Source: Allodiplogaster sudhausi (Eukaryota > Nematoda > Chromadorea > Rhabditida > Diplogasteridae). Taken from it: a stretch of 64,000 bases of DNA. Location of the stretch: assembly GCA_945643635.1 (NCBI GenBank), contig CALZFC010000030.1, forward strand, positions 124,001-188,000, written 5' to 3'. The stretch's first letter is position 1. Every line of letters starts with the position of its first letter. A model generated the notes under the pieces. That model saw only the letters and a program-made list of their open reading frames with translations, made no database searches and had not been told where the DNA came from. Shown here piece by piece: positions 1-12,429 of the stretch. A program made the translations under genes and the position numbers.

Positions 1-73
1 TGCAGACAATGACAGCACCTTATCCCTTTTGCTCACTAAATTGTCTTCTGTTGAGTAAAAGCATAATTTTAAG

Positions 74-188
74 CACTGAATATCGCCGGGCGCTCATTTC
101 CTTTCTCACTTGCCGGAAGCAAATTGTCATTAGAGAACCTGGAACTGAATTCGAAACAACTACGCATTCTCGGCGGCGTCATCAATGA
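74..188 (+). CDS. Receptor copy 1: last exon only (3' end of an srsx-like GPCR)
   Basis: This is the terminal exon of a receptor whose upstream exons are not recognised here and presumably lie left of the window. It follows an acceptor ending TTTTAAG and enters in the same phase as exon 7 of every other copy. It opens with S-T-E-Y-R-R-A-L-I-S, the family signature S-x-[DE]-Y-R-x-A that begins the cytoplasmic tail after TM7, and ends at a TGA. The tail is basic and Thr/Arg-rich. The assignment rests on alignment by eye to the complete copies. Confidence 0.7.
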
Positions 189-470
189 ATCTTCTTTATA
201 AGTTGCATATTTTAAGAATCGTTCAGTTTTAATTACCGATCGGTACGCAAAGTTCTACGGTTCTTTTTTTGCTTAATTCCACCTGATTTTGAGAAATCAG
301 CCGTAGATGTGTTAGAAGACATCTGAGCCAAGTTTCTTTACATCAATTTTCCCGATACTTTCCTGCATTCACCAAAATGGTGTTGAACTATTGCCAAAGA
401 ATTGCGCAACATATTATGCCTATTTGTCTGTTCGCCCCTTGAGCCACTGCGAGTATTATGTATTAGTTTC

Positions 471-2004
471 GGGGGTATGACAAAAGCGCAGCGGACAAAA
501 GCGCAGCGGTCAAAAGCGCAGCGGTCAAAAGCGCAGCGCCTGGCCTGGGGCATATGTTACGGCGAATTGTTACCATTTTTTCTGTTCAAACCATCTTGGA
601 CATCTGTATAACCGATCAGATTATTTGTTAAGGCCATTTTAACTACACTATTAATCATTCATGACGTCTTACAGTTGACAATTAGTGAATTAAATCTCAA
701 ATCATGCGACTTTAGCGTGTTTCCGGCCTCCCGTTTTTAAATTCAGCGTACAGGACAACAATAAAAATAGACAAGAAAGACTGGGACAATACACCTTCAT
801 CAATATGTTTAAAACTGGACAGGAACACTGTTGCAAACTAAATTTTAATTCAAAAAAATTCTTAGGCTAGCATAAGAAACGCTGGATAACTGTCATTATT
901 GCAGTTTCAGCATCCGTCTATAATTTAAAAACAATTATCGTAACAATGGACATATTACACGTAGTAAATAGTTAGTATTGAAAATGAAATTAGAGAAGTC
1001 GTCCGTTGAATAACTATTTTCTCTAGCGCTACAATACGCTCTGTAGCGCTACTGTAGCATCCGTCTGTTCTTGCCCGAGAGAGCGTTGCAAAATATGAGG
1101 GTTCTAATATATACAATAGCCATTTCTCTGCCCGTGATATTTATAATTCTGAAACAATAAGATGAAAATAATTCAAACTTCCTGAATCTATATTTTACGC
1201 CGAGACGAACTGAACCATGTGAAAAACATAACACGTTAATTATTCGCCGGAGATCTCCTTTAATGGGCAAATGGAAGGATAGAGAGAGAGAGAGAGCTAA
1301 AAAGACAGAGACAGAGAGAAATTGAAAGAGATAGAGAGAGAGAGAAAGAGAGAGAGAGAGCGAGAAAGAAAAAGAGAGAGAGAGAATGAGAGCGAGAGCT
1401 CCGTGAAATGTAAAATAACGAAATGGTTAAAAAAAATAGTAAATTACCATTTCATTCCCTATTTTCTCATGCTCACGAACACTCAAAAAGGCCCACAGAA
1501 ATTGAAGCGTGGGCGGAGACGAAATCGATCATTCAGTTCCAGCGTTTAAAATGCTAGCCTACAAATTTTTTTGAATTAAAATTTAGTTTGCAACAGTGTT
1601 CCTGTCCAGTTTTAAACATATTGATGAAGGTGTACTGTCCCAGTCTTTCTTGTCTATTTTTATTGTTGTCCTGTACATTGAACTTGGCCGGAAACACGCT
1701 AAAGTCGCATGATTTGAGATTTAATTCGCTAATTGTCAACTGTAAGACGTCATGAATAGTTAAAATAGGCTTAACAAATAATCAGATCGGTTATAAAGAT
1801 GTCCAACATGGTTTGAACAGAAAAATGGTAACAATTCGCCGTCACAAACGCACCAGGCCAGACGCTGCACTTTTGACCGCTGCGCATTTGACCGCTGCGC
1901 TTTTGACCGCTGCGCTTTTGACCGCTGCGCATTTGACCGCTGCGCTTTTGACCGCTGCGCTTTTGACCGCTGCGCTTTTGTCCACTGCGCTTTTGTCATA
2001 CCCC
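471..2004. mobile_element. Foldback-type element with long inverted arms, terminal 15-mer arrays and 8-bp target duplication
   Basis: Two long inverted arms (about 471-890 and 1545-2004) face each other. Near each outer end is a tandem array of the 15-mer AAAAGCGCAGCGGTC: about four units at 480-540 and about nine units, in opposite orientation, at 1862-2000. The termini read GGGGTATGAC and its complement GTCATACCCC. The 8-bp string TTAGTTTC directly abuts both ends (463-470 and 2005-2012), which fits a target-site duplication. The centre (about 900-1540) holds a GA microsatellite and no transposase. The architecture resembles Drosophila FB/Galileo elements; an 8-bp duplication with G-rich ends also fits Merlin- or P-type non-autonomous elements. 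Open frames inside are repeat artefacts. Confidence 0.75.
1280..1390. repeat. GA-rich microsatellite inside the foldback element
   Basis: A purine-only tract of GAGAGA units, interrupted by AAAG, lies in the unique centre between the two inverted arms. Confidence 0.85.
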
Positions 2005-2236
2005 TTAGTTTCTGCTCTGTTCTCTCCAACTCTTTTAAGAATTATTTTGCCCACAAGCTGTTTCTACGATCGTGAAGAATTTGTTTTAGTTGTTCGTGGC
2101 GTATGTATATACATACATACATATGTGTATAAACCATAAAGTTTACTTTAAGGAACTTTAAAAGTTTTCAAATGTATAAATTTGTGTGGTTTTTTGCGCT
2201 CTCGCGGGAAGTTACACATTTTCCATAGAGCTATCG

Positions 2237-3781
2237 ATGCTTGACCCGGTTGTTGCGTCGCTAAATGCCATCTACATCTTTTACGTCGTCTTTGGTGCCT
2301 GCGGCAATACGATTGTCGGCGTCATCACATTGAATAACCGGTTACGTAACCACAAATTAATTATGTCCACTGAAATAAACTGAAGAATATTAGTTTCGCC
2401 TTTCATTATCGATTAACGAAGCAGGTAATATGCAAATTTTTTAAAATTTTTATCACTGTATCAGCTCCCTCCACGGCGCATGCAACATTCTAATTGCTAT
2501 CTCATCGACGCTAGACACCATTCTTCTCATTGGGCATGTTCCAATGATCGTTGACATCTTCTCTGCCGACCAGCCCTCCACGCCAATGACATGCTTTGCG
2601 TACGAGGTATACTCATTCTGAAGTCAAGTACATATGTATATTTCATGTGCATTTACGCGAATCTGAACCGATCGCACCACTCGCCGGCTGTCTCGGTGGC
2701 TCTGCGATGATATGCAGCATTGCTTTCGACCGATTGCTCGCGTGCGCGGCGCCAAATCTGTACGATTTATTAAATGCTTATTTTTGTTTAATTTAATCAT
2801 TCGCTCCCTACACACCACTTACATACAAACAGTACAGGCACAAAACAATCGAATGCAAACAAATCGTTGTTTAGATACAAGTCAAAGAATGACTATACGT
2901 ACATTGTTCTCCATCTTACTGCGGTCTTCTTCTACGCCAGCCTACAGATGACCCTGCTTATCCTGAACATAGGAACGTCGTATGTGATTTTAACCTCACA
3001 ATCAGATGAGAAAAATTACAGGAGAATACGCCCAACTGTACTTATCTAATCTCATAATTTTATTTTAAAATTTATCTGAAAGCTGGGACGTTATCAATAT
3101 TCTCCCCTCCCTAATTTGAAAATTTGTTTATTTCAAAGTATAAGTACAATTTTCTTGAAATCAAAAAGCGTGTTTTGTTCAGCCCATTGCACTGCTCACT
3201 CCCAGCAATGTTCCGCGGAACATCCAAGCATTTCTGGGTGCTCGGCACGATTATGCTTGATACGATAGCACTTATCTTCTATGCAGTTGCATGGCGGAAA
3301 CTGCGAAAGATGGGTTGGTCTTTAAATCGGTTCTGTTGTTGAATTGACAAAGCAGTGTTGTAAGTTCCAGCTATCATATTGCTTTCAAAGGAAATTCCCA
3401 AGCAGTTCGCCGTATCTTCATATCCGTGCTCGTCATTACGCTGGTTGTTGTCGGCGGCTCGGCGGTCACCTTCTCGATCACCTTCATCACAAACATGTTT
3501 GGCGAGCCATGCGCTCTCTCATCCGATGCAGCTGACGCTGGCAAAAGGACTCTTCTCCACCTTTTCGCACTCGTCAAATCTGGTCGTTCTCTATGTAACC
3601 AGGTAGGCTTATAAAAATGAATTCATAAAAATCAATATCCCAAGTCTGAATTTTACCGAGAAATTGAAATGAATCTTCCTCCAGCACTCAATATCTACGA
3701 GCGCTGTTGTCATTTTTCTCCTGCCGAAAGCAAATAAGGCAGCTGAAAAATGAAGTCAACACTGCCACAAACGCTCGTTGA
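2237..3781 (+). pseudogene. Receptor copy 2: srsx-like GPCR with a frameshift in exon 6
   Basis: The seven-exon layout is present. Exon 1 (2237-2340, TM1 with GACGN) ends in phase 2, exon 2 is 2465-2606, exon 3 carries GGSAMICSIAFDRLLA near 2690-2750, exon 4 starts near 2868, exon 5 spans about 3181-3311, exon 6 about 3392-3602 and exon 7 3685-3781. Two defects are visible. No AG lies directly before the usual exon 3 start. In exon 6 the TM6 frame (VVVGGSAVTFS) and the TM7 frame (NLVVLYVTR) differ by one base, so a one-base indel lies at about 3500-3545. The tail exon still reads through to a TGA. This is probably a young pseudogene; an assembly indel is the alternative. Confidence 0.75.
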
Positions 3782-4772
3782 CGTGGACACGGAGTATCGA
3801 TCGATGAACCGAAGACAATCCTCGAACAACTTTCTAGCATTTTCTTTCCACATCGAGAAAATTCCTTCTCAGCCATAATTATAAGGATTTTTTTATTTTC
3901 TTTTTTTAAAATCCACATTTCAAAAACATAAATCTCCGAGCTTCCACATTTTAAAATTTAGGAAGTAGTAACTATGCAGATTTTCTAAGGCTTCGGTTTT
4001 GTATAGTGATAATGTTTTTTCAATGTAATGTTTTCCTCGTATGACAAAATGATCTTTCATGCATAGAAGCTTAAATGGTGATTATCTTTATTTCACATAC
4101 GGCTAGAATCTCGGCGCATTTTGCCTTTTTTTTATCGAAGCGCATTAGCTGTTGTGGAAGACACTCGTGGTTCTAACTACATTCATGCTGATTCTGCACC
4201 ATGGTATGTGTACACAATTGCACGAAAACTTTTCGTTCTTTTCAGACGGTATTATTAAAACGAGATCTAAATGTTATGTTCACCTGAGGCGTTTGATTTC
4301 TGGTGTGACACCCACACAAATATCTGCCCTTCCTCCAATCGCGTTTCGGACACTTCTCTCGCGAATTGAACGTTCAGCTGTTATAAGAATAATACGTATA
4401 AAGTTTTTTCTTCAAAACATAGAACAGCTTCCTTGTTAGTTCTCTAATTTTTTGCTCGACGGATATTCTTACCTTGCTTTTACATATGTGAATATTCTAA
4501 AGTTCAGCAAAGAACGAGGCGACTAATTTTTCCTTGTTAACGGCGCATTAGTTCACAGTCTGAGGTCACAGAAAAGAAATGGATGTGTTGAATCTAAATT
4601 GGCAGCCTTGAACGCCGCATTGAATTATTTACGCTCTTTCTGAAATGCTGATAATATGGATTGTGTAAACAAGCTGAAAGGACTCTTGTACATGCTCCCA
4701 TGTCATATTGATATCTACAAGAGAGATTTTATGTATTAGTTACATTTGACTAGGAGTAGTCAGCGTGTTCCC
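3782..4772. other. Intergenic, no gene supported
   Basis: About 1 kb of AT-rich sequence between receptor copies 2 and 3. A hydrophobic open stretch near 4155-4215 resembles a signal peptide and is followed by GTATGT, but no downstream exon could be joined to it. Confidence 0.5.
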
Positions 4773-6647
4773 ATGAGTCATCGTCTCCTTGAAACGGCTC
4801 TAATGTTCGTTTACGCCCTTTTGTCTACTGTCGGAATCTGTGGAAATGTGCTGGTGGTCGCGGCGACTGTTCGATTTAAGTCAGAACTGACCATATTTTT
4901 TTTTATCAGAAAAACCCATTTTGGCTTTTCTTTTTTTATATAATAATTTAGGCGTTTTGTCGTTTTATTGCTTCGTCTTTGTATAAACAAAATTAGGTAG
5001 AAATCTAAATTAACGATTACTTTCGTCTAGACAACTCGGAAGCTCATGCAATCTTCTCATCTCGATTTGCTCCTTCCTCGACGCCACTCACCTGGCCGGC
5101 CACTTCTTCCTCGTCATCAACTTCTTCTTCTTTCACTTTCGTCAAAGTCGAGCGTTGGCATGCTTTGTGGCGGAGGTGAAGTCATATAATTTTGCTATTT
5201 TGAAATGCAGAAGATATTCTTCGAATTTATAGTTCTAAAAGTCAACTGTTCATAATAAAGGCTGAACTCGTTGTATCGAACGTGGGCATCAAAATGCATG
5301 CATATTTATATTTTGAGATAATACCACTTTTTGGCCTGCTCGGTGGCTCGGCGATGATTTGTTCGATCGCAGTTGACAGGCTTCTTGCATGCACCGCCAT
5401 AAACTTGTACAAATTATTTTTTTAAGATTACAATATTTAATCCTCTTCTCACTCAGCTACAAGACGAAGAACGCGAAAGTTTATATCGTTGCGCACATGA
5501 TTCCAGTATTTGTCTACGCCTGTGCACAGATGGCGATTCTTCTAATCAACCTTGAAGACGAGTAGACTTCTTTTTTTAGAAAGAAATACTTAAATATGTA
5601 AATTCAATAAAAATATTTTTGAATTGCATGAAATGTCACATTAAAATGTTTCAGGGACGTACTCTGCTGGATGCCCTCTTTGTTTCAAGGCGTTTCGGTG
5701 ATTGCGTGGGTGTATGGAACGATGGTGTTGAATATTGCCTCCCTTATCATGTATTGCATTGCTTGGTGGCGCCTCAAGAGAATGGGTCAGTAAATGGAGT
5801 TTTTCTTCTATTTGTTTTTGTTGTTAGTATCTCCTGTTTTAACAACAGAAGGACTCCAAGATTTTCCCCAAAAATTTACAGGAAGCTCTCCCAAAACGAG
5901 CTTAGTCTAGAATATTGTACTATGTATTGTTATCGATTCGATTATATACCTACATATGTAGGAGCAGAAATTTCTTCTTATAGCAACAAGCTGCACTTCA
6001 TTTACATGTGCAATATGCTGTCTAAAATGGCAAAAACAAAATATGTATGTATCAGGACAAGTCGAAAGAGTCAAAAAGATTGTAAGTTTTAGTGGCCAAC
6101 TTTTCGACGAAAATAATTTTCTCAAAGAGGAAGGAACTTGCTGTTGGCAGGAAATTCGCTGGGCCTACAGCGCATCCTCTACTCGATGCTGTTGATAACA
6201 GTTGTCATTGTTGGCGGCTCGACCATGACATTCTCCATTCCATGTGTTCTTGGCTTCTTTTATGTCCCAGCCGTAGAAGTTGCTGAAAAGCATGTTGCGA
6301 TGCTCATGATTGGCATCTTCCTCAACATCTCGCAATCCTTCAACGTTGTCGTCCTCTACTTTACGAGGTTCAATACATTCAATTAACTCGAATTGCTCAA
6401 CAAACTCTTGTTCAAATCTGTTGCAATTATTGTTTCGTTGACATCAATATCTGAGAGAGATAACAATAAGAGCTTGAATTCATATTTAAGTTTATCATTT
6501 AAATTCCGTCTACCCAAACGCGCCCGTGCTACTTATAATATAGATAATTTTCCTCTCTTCAGCACAGAATACCGTCATGCTCTCTGTTCGATCTTGCATT
6601 GTGGGCCACGAAGACTGCTGACTGCAACGAGTATTCCGACGTCATGA
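4773..6647 (+). CDS. Receptor copy 3: intact srsx-like seven-transmembrane receptor, 292 aa
   Basis: Likely chemosensory GPCR of the plasma membrane. Spliced exons: 4773-4879, 5031-5175, 5318-5406, 5457-5561, 5655-5785, 6151-6367, 6563-6647 (879 nt in frame). Exon 1 gives TM1 with GICGN. Exon 2 gives TM2 with SSCNLLISICSFLDATHL. Exon 3 carries TM3 and the motif AVDRLLA, a DRL replacing the DRY of classical rhodopsin-type receptors. Exon 4 has TM4 with YKTKN and AHMIPV. Exon 5 is TM5, exon 6 is TM6 (IVGGSTMTFS), the third extracellular loop and TM7 (NISQSFNVVVLYFTR), and exon 7 is a short tail opening STEYRHAL. The start is the first ATG before TM1. No signal peptide is seen, as usual for such receptors. 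The ligand is unknown. Confidence 0.85.
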
Positions 6648-7456
6648 ATACGAATTCATTTGTAACATAATTTTTTTTTCAAATATTAAACGATTATTTT
6701 TAGTCTGTAGATCTAAATTATACACAATTATCGTATGATGACATCATTCACACATTAACTGCTAACACAGCACGCGTGAATATGTTAACTTTATTTGTAC
6801 ATTCCGTTAAACACGCAAGAAAGATAAAGAGATTTCTATTCTTTCTATTCGTTTTCATGAATGACAGAACAATCAAAGATCTAACCGATAGGACATTGCC
6901 TTTGTCTATTCAGAAATATTCAATGAAAAGGGAACACCCAGAATTTCATGAAAATGCGATGTTTCCTTCCCTGTGACGAACCGTTTTCATCCGCAAAATT
7001 CCAAAATACATATCTCCTAAGAGAGTCTGTCTCATTAACCACAAGAGAGTCTTATCATGTTCTCTCTCTCTAATATCGTTGACGAAACTGCCCCATTAAT
7101 CTTAAAGAACTCTGCTTACATCGGCGACAATCTTGCGTTGTTATCTTAACGGATACGATCTTTGTAGGAGTTGAAGAGAAAGAGAGAGAGAGAGAGATAG
7201 CGAAGGGACATTTACGATGAAATGCGTTCTGGAGGATGTGTCTCTCTGATCCTCATTCTCCTGTGCAACTTATTTAGGAGAACGCTGAAAGTTCCCAATT
7301 GAGAATGTGAGGACCGGAAAAATAATTTACCATGCCAAATTGAAAGTGCCTCAATCTTTTCTTTCTAGTCATATTCCTCTTTTGAGGGGGTCAAAACCCA
7401 AGTTTGAATTCGCGCCGTTTTGCCTGAGACAAGGTAAAAAGAACAGCTTTTTAAGT
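6648..7456. other. Intergenic between receptor copies 3 and 4
   Basis: AT-rich spacer with a short GAGAGA run near 7180-7197. No coding exon or repeat-bounded element was recognised. Confidence 0.5.
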
Positions 7457-9587
7457 ATGTCCGAACACGACTTGGCCGAGGTCATTGTCATGATCCTCTA
7501 CGCGCTCATCGCCAGCGTCGGCATCTTCGGCAACATTCTTGTCGTCGCGGCGACCGCTCTTTTCAAGTCTGCGCGAATTGAAATAATATTCATCTTTTTT
7601 GCCTTGATTTGCTATCTTGAAAAATTGATGGAAATAAGAAAATTAATAAAAAATTCAGAAAACGCAGTTCGTGCAACATTCTCATCACAATATGCTCCAT
7701 CTTCGACGCGACTCACATGGCCGGCCACTTCTTCATGATCATCAACTACTTCTTCTTTGGCGACAAGCCTCACCGGCCATTGGCCTGCCTCGCGTCTGAG
7801 GTTTTAATTTTGTTGTTGTTTATAATGGAAATTAATTAAAAACAGATAATCTAAAAGGTACAACATACTTTTTTCATTTAAATTCATAAATAAAAAAATG
7901 AAAAGAATCGAAAGGCCCTTCCTCTCCTCGGCCTTCTCAGCGGCTCGGCTATGATTTGCTCGATTGCCATCGACCGACTACTCGCTTGTGTTGCGATCAA
8001 CTTGTAAGGAGATGGCACCTAATTACAATTCTTTGCCAATTATGTAGAACAAATCCCTATTAACACTTTTTGGTGCCATCAGTGAATAAGTTTTGCACGT
8101 TCTTTTTTTCGTTTGTATTTATGACAACAGTGATTAAGTATAGTAAACATTAAATATGGCGGCAATTTGGTATTTTTAAAAACTTATTCAGCTACAAGAC
8201 GAAAAATGCGAAAAACTACATCCTGGCGCACATGGTTCCGATCTTTGCGTATGCCTTGGCGCAGTTTGGCTTTCTTCTTCTCAACCTTCAAGACGCGTTT
8301 GTTTTGTTCTGAATTTATTTTTTACCACATTATGTGCATTTTTTTTCCAAAACGTTCTTTTAAATGTAAACTAAAATAAGGACTAATATAGTTTCATACT
8401 TAAGTATTTAGCGATGTGACCTGCTGGTCGGTCTACTTGTTCCAAGGCCGCTCCAGAGGCGCCTGGGTCTACGGCACAATGACACTCAACTTAATCGCAC
8501 TCATCATTTATGCTATCGTTTGGCGTAGCCTCAAGAAGATGGGTAAGCAAGCAAACTAGAGATTAGGAAGCAGGAAAAAAATCACCTATTCATTAATACT
8601 ACACACATTGTTGTGGAAAGTCCAAACGGATTCTTCTCTCCTTTTTAATCGAAAAAAACTTCCAGCATTATACTATGCGGGACATAAAGTCGCTGGGTGG
8701 GCTACATACAATGTATGGATGGCAGGAAGTAAAAAAGAAAACTAAACTCGTTTTGTTTCTTTACGTAAACATAGTATATGCACATAAATTTGTTAGAAGT
8801 AGATCAGATATCGCTGTTTTGTGGCCAATAATTCACCTGTTCTGTCTGTATTTACAATTAGTGTAGTCCTTTTATACTAAAAAGAAGAAATTAAATATCC
8901 ATACAATGCAAAAAAAAGTTGTTGTGAGTGCAAAAATGTGTTAAAGACTAATATGTATACTAAAGGAAATTCGGACTATCTCCGACGCGTCTTCTTCTCA
9001 ATGTTCCTGATAACGGCGATCGTCGTGGGCGGCTCGACGCTGACCTTCTCGATCCCGACGGTGCTTCGCTTCATTCGAGACGCTGATAAGGTCGCGTCGC
9101 GCTCGCTCGTCCCCGTCCTCCTCTCCGGCGTCTGCCTCAACGTCTCGCAGTCGCTCAACGCTGTTGTCCTCTACTTTACGAGGTTTTTTCTCTTTCTTTT
9201 AAACATCATTCAAGACTAATTTCTCATTTTTAATTCTTAAAACGCTTCCGATGCTTGAATGGCAAAAGGATAATTGTTTAAAATATATACACATTCAGAA
9301 ATCTTCTGATCTTAGACCTCTTCATTAGATTCAAATAGTGATACATTTTGAAACAATAGGGAACTTATTTTCTGTTCTTATACGCGATAGACCTCCCTGG
9401 GAGACTACAAAAAGTTGATGAGAGACTCAAAAAAGGACATATATGGACTTTTATAAGATTTGTACTTTTTCTTTCCTTCTTTCTTTTCAGCGGCGACTAC
9501 CGGAAAGCATTTCTTTCGATCCTGTGTTGCGGACCACACAAAAGGGGAACAGCAGTCATCACATCTATCAGCGCTCCAAACACTTGA
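7457..9587 (+). CDS. Receptor copy 4: intact srsx-like seven-transmembrane receptor, 296 aa
   Basis: Exons: 7457-7566, 7659-7800, 7915-8003, 8192-8296, 8412-8542, 8966-9182, 9491-9587 (891 nt, open throughout). TM1 contains GIFGN, TM2 SSCNILITICSIFDATHM, and TM3 GSAMICSIAIDRLLA. TM4 follows YKTKN. TM6 reads AIVVGGSTLTFS and TM7 NVSQSLNAVVLYFTR. The tail starts SGDYRKAF. Coding exons, especially exon 6, are markedly GC-richer than the introns, which suggests maintained codon use. The upstream neighbour, copy 3, is its closest relative by eye (shared YKTKNAK in exon 4 and NS/LRR in exon 6). The start is the first ATG before TM1; an upstream open stretch in the same frame is probably 5' UTR. Confidence 0.85.
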
Positions 9588-10916
9588 GCACAGAACACGG
9601 ACCTCTTCTGCTTATGGTTTTGCTAAGCAAATTCACACCAACTACAAATTCATATTGTTTTATTCTTATCAAGAATTTTTGGGAGTGTTTATAAACAACG
9701 AATATTTCATGATCTCTAGTTTGGACTTGATGCCAATGTTATATGAGCAGAAATGTCAAGAAACTTTAATATATTTTTCATGAAAATATCATTTTTGTTA
9801 AAAGAATATTATTCGTTTTGTGATTCAGGAGACTTGGTTAACAAAATATTGCGAACGTCTATCTGCTGGATAATGAGCGCTCTAGAAAAACCTTGTAAAA
9901 GAGGCTCTCAAGTCCTTGAGTTATTTGTTGAGCAATACTAACATCTAAAACATCGCATCAATTGACACTTAGAAAAAGCATGCACTAATAAGCATACGCC
10001 TGTAAGTACTCGAAACATTATACATGTCCAAGATCTAGAAATAAAATCCGTGATCAAGAATGTGGACTTTATGGTACAGTGCGGTCAGTGGGAAAACTTG
10101 CCGTGAACACCATAAAGTAACGTTCCCACGAGTTTCGCTCAGCTGATGCTACGTCTGGTACATGAGCTCTATTCACAGCTAAAGAAAGTTAAGAAAATGC
10201 AAAAAAAAAACGTTGCAAGGAAAGGAGACGCAACACGTCCCTTGATCTCCTGAAATGTTCATCGTTAGTAATCAAACATGAAACTCATAGAACGTGGGAG
10301 CCGAGTTTATTGAACCACTATAGACATGCATATAGGACATGTAAAAGTAAGCTAAAACAATTCTGGATCCCAAGAATGTAGATTGCAGTATTTCAAGCAT
10401 ATTTAATCTTGTTTAATCTGCCAATCAGCATTAGGCATCATATTTCCAACTTTGCTAAAAGCGCATCGCTAGCCTGCCATTTATTTTGTTGCATTGAGAA
10501 AATTATGTGCAGTCAGCAAAATAATTTTTTCACTGAAATGTCCGCAGACCCTGAATTCGCGATAAATTGGACATAGTTACTTATAACGCTCAAAAATGCG
10601 TTTACTCGCCGCAAATCTCGTTAGCCCACGAAATGCAAAGGTTCAAAAGAACAAAAAAACTCTAGAAAGACGCTTGGTTTCTAAGGGGGAAAATTACATT
10701 CACGCATAGATTTATAAAAGGGAAGTGTAAGTCGCGCGATGAATGCAACTATTATATTCGAAGAACATCACTTGCCCTATTCCAAGAGGGTGTGCAAGTA
10801 TGAAAATCTATTTGTTCTAAGCTGTAATTACTAAATGTTGGATTATATCTTTACTATGTAACGAATTGATTAGATTTTATTCTATAATTAAAATGTACGT
10901 ATCTAGTTGACAAACA
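9588..10916. other. Intergenic between receptor copies 4 and 5
   Basis: About 1.3 kb with no recognisable exon, inverted repeat or RNA gene. Confidence 0.5.
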
Positions 10917-12429
10917 ATGACCGACGCGATACTTGGCGCAATTGTCACCGTTTTTGCATTCTTTGTCGTCGTTGGCGTCGTCGGCAATGCACTCGTCGTC
11001 TACGTTACTGCCCGTAACAGGTTATAGATATTGTATTTAAAATGTTTAAATTGTTTTTAGTGTTATACCGTAACCTCAGACGATGTTTTCTTTCATAATT
11101 TCGCTTTCATCTTAGATCCATGCAGTCCTCGTGCAATGTCTTGATAGCGGCGTGCTCCATTTTCGACGCCCTCCACATGCTCGGGCATCCGCCGCTGATC
11201 TACGCAGTTCTTGGCGACATCAGAGGCATGCCGCCAAATCTCTGCCTCGCCCTCATGGTTAGCTTGGCATTTTGGTAGATGCCTAGCTGCCATAAGCTGC
11301 CGACCCAAGTTCGAATCCCTGTGCAGGTGGGTCCAATGTTCGGCCAGCTCGCAGGCTCTGCTGTCATCGTTTCGATCGCCGCTGACAGGCTCATCGCCAG
11401 TGTCGCGTCGAACTTGTTAGTGCCCATTATGAAGTACATATAATGTGCTCATGTATTCGAACGTTTAGCTACCGCTCAAAGAACGGCCTTCTCTACATCG
11501 TTGTTCACATGATTCCCGTTGTCCTTTTTGCGATTGCGCACATTACTCTCGCAGCATTTCAACTCGGCGACGAGTTAGTTGCATTAAAAAGTAATGTGTT
11601 TAAAAATTTTAAAAGCATATTTACCATTAAATGTATAATTTATTAATAACAAGAAACAATAATAGATGATTTAAAAAAGATATATATACATATATATCTG
11701 TATGGATGTTTTTCTTATCCTGTACTTTCTTCATGCCCTTCATCTGCTCGATCCCGAGCATGAATCGAGGGGACGCGGCGACGCCGTGGGTCGTCGAGAC
11801 CTTCTGCCTGGACGCCGCCGCGCTGGTGATCTACGCGCTAGTCTGGTGCAGAATACGAAAGATTGGCCTGAGTCGTGATCAGAAAGGTTGGTGTCGTGGT
11901 GTCAAATGCGAATTTCATCATTGCTTCGTGTTCTGCCGTTGTGGGCGGTTCGACTTCGAAAAAAAAACGATGAACATAATTGAGGGGGCCTGGTAGCTTG
12001 CCAAAAATACAATATTTCCCTCCCAGAGCCCTCCGAGCTGCAGCGTCGTCTCTTCCGCTCGCTGCTCATAATTACCGTAGTCACAGTGGGCGGCTCCGCC
12101 CTCACAACCACCGTCAATCTGCTCGGCAACTTTTTGCTTCGAGACAGTGGCGGTCTGCCATTTGTTCTTTCACTGGTTGCCGGATTCGCAATCAATACGG
12201 GAATGTGTGCGAATGTCTTCATTCTCTACATGACCAGGTGAGTTCGGATAGTTTATAACTTGTTTAAATTAGCGTTACCAAAGCTACCGTATCCAAATCC
12301 TGTTTCAGCACCGAATATCGCACAGCGTTATCGTCAATGTTCTCCAGCAAGACGGATGGTCGTTCTCAGACAAGAACAATTAGCGTACGCTCCACGACGC
12401 AGGCAACAAGCCAGAGATCCATTTGCTAA
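10917..12429 (+). CDS. Receptor copy 5: divergent srsx-like receptor, probably complete but exon 5 boundary unclear
   Basis: Exons 1-4 (10917-11020, 11116-11257, 11327-11415, 11469-11573) and 6-7 (12027-12237, 12309-12429) have canonical sites and the family phases. TM1 has GVVGN, TM2 SSCNVLIAACSIFDALHM, TM3 GSAVIVSIAADRLIA, and TM4 follows YRSKN with HMIPVV. TM6 reads TVGGSALTT and the tail opens STEYRTALSS. Exon 5 (TM5, roughly 11730-11887) is open and recognisable (PWVVETFC, ALVWCRIRK) but no AG acceptor lies at the expected place, and it seems to run seven codons further than other copies (GLSRDQK) before a GTTGGT donor. It may use a non-canonical acceptor or be decaying. Intron 2 is only 69 nt and looks tRNA-like (separate entry). 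Confidence 0.65.
11258..11326 (+). other. tRNA-like sequence forming intron 2 of receptor copy 5
   Basis: This 69-nt intron contains AGTTCGAATCC, an exact match to the RNA polymerase III B-box consensus, about 40 nt after an A-box-like TAGCTTGGCATTTTGG. The putative T-stem pairs poorly and the anticodon region is not a normal arm, so it is not a functional tRNA gene. A tRNA pseudogene or a tRNA-derived SINE fragment now acting as an intron is the likely reading; chance is possible. Confidence 0.35.

Noticed and set aside
338..611. Overlapping open frames on both strands through the left 15-mer array
   Set aside because: They are translations of the tandem 15-mer (a multiple of three keeps frames open) inside the foldback element, not genes.
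1322..1549. Arg/Glu-repeat open frame
   Set aside because: Produced by the GA microsatellite.
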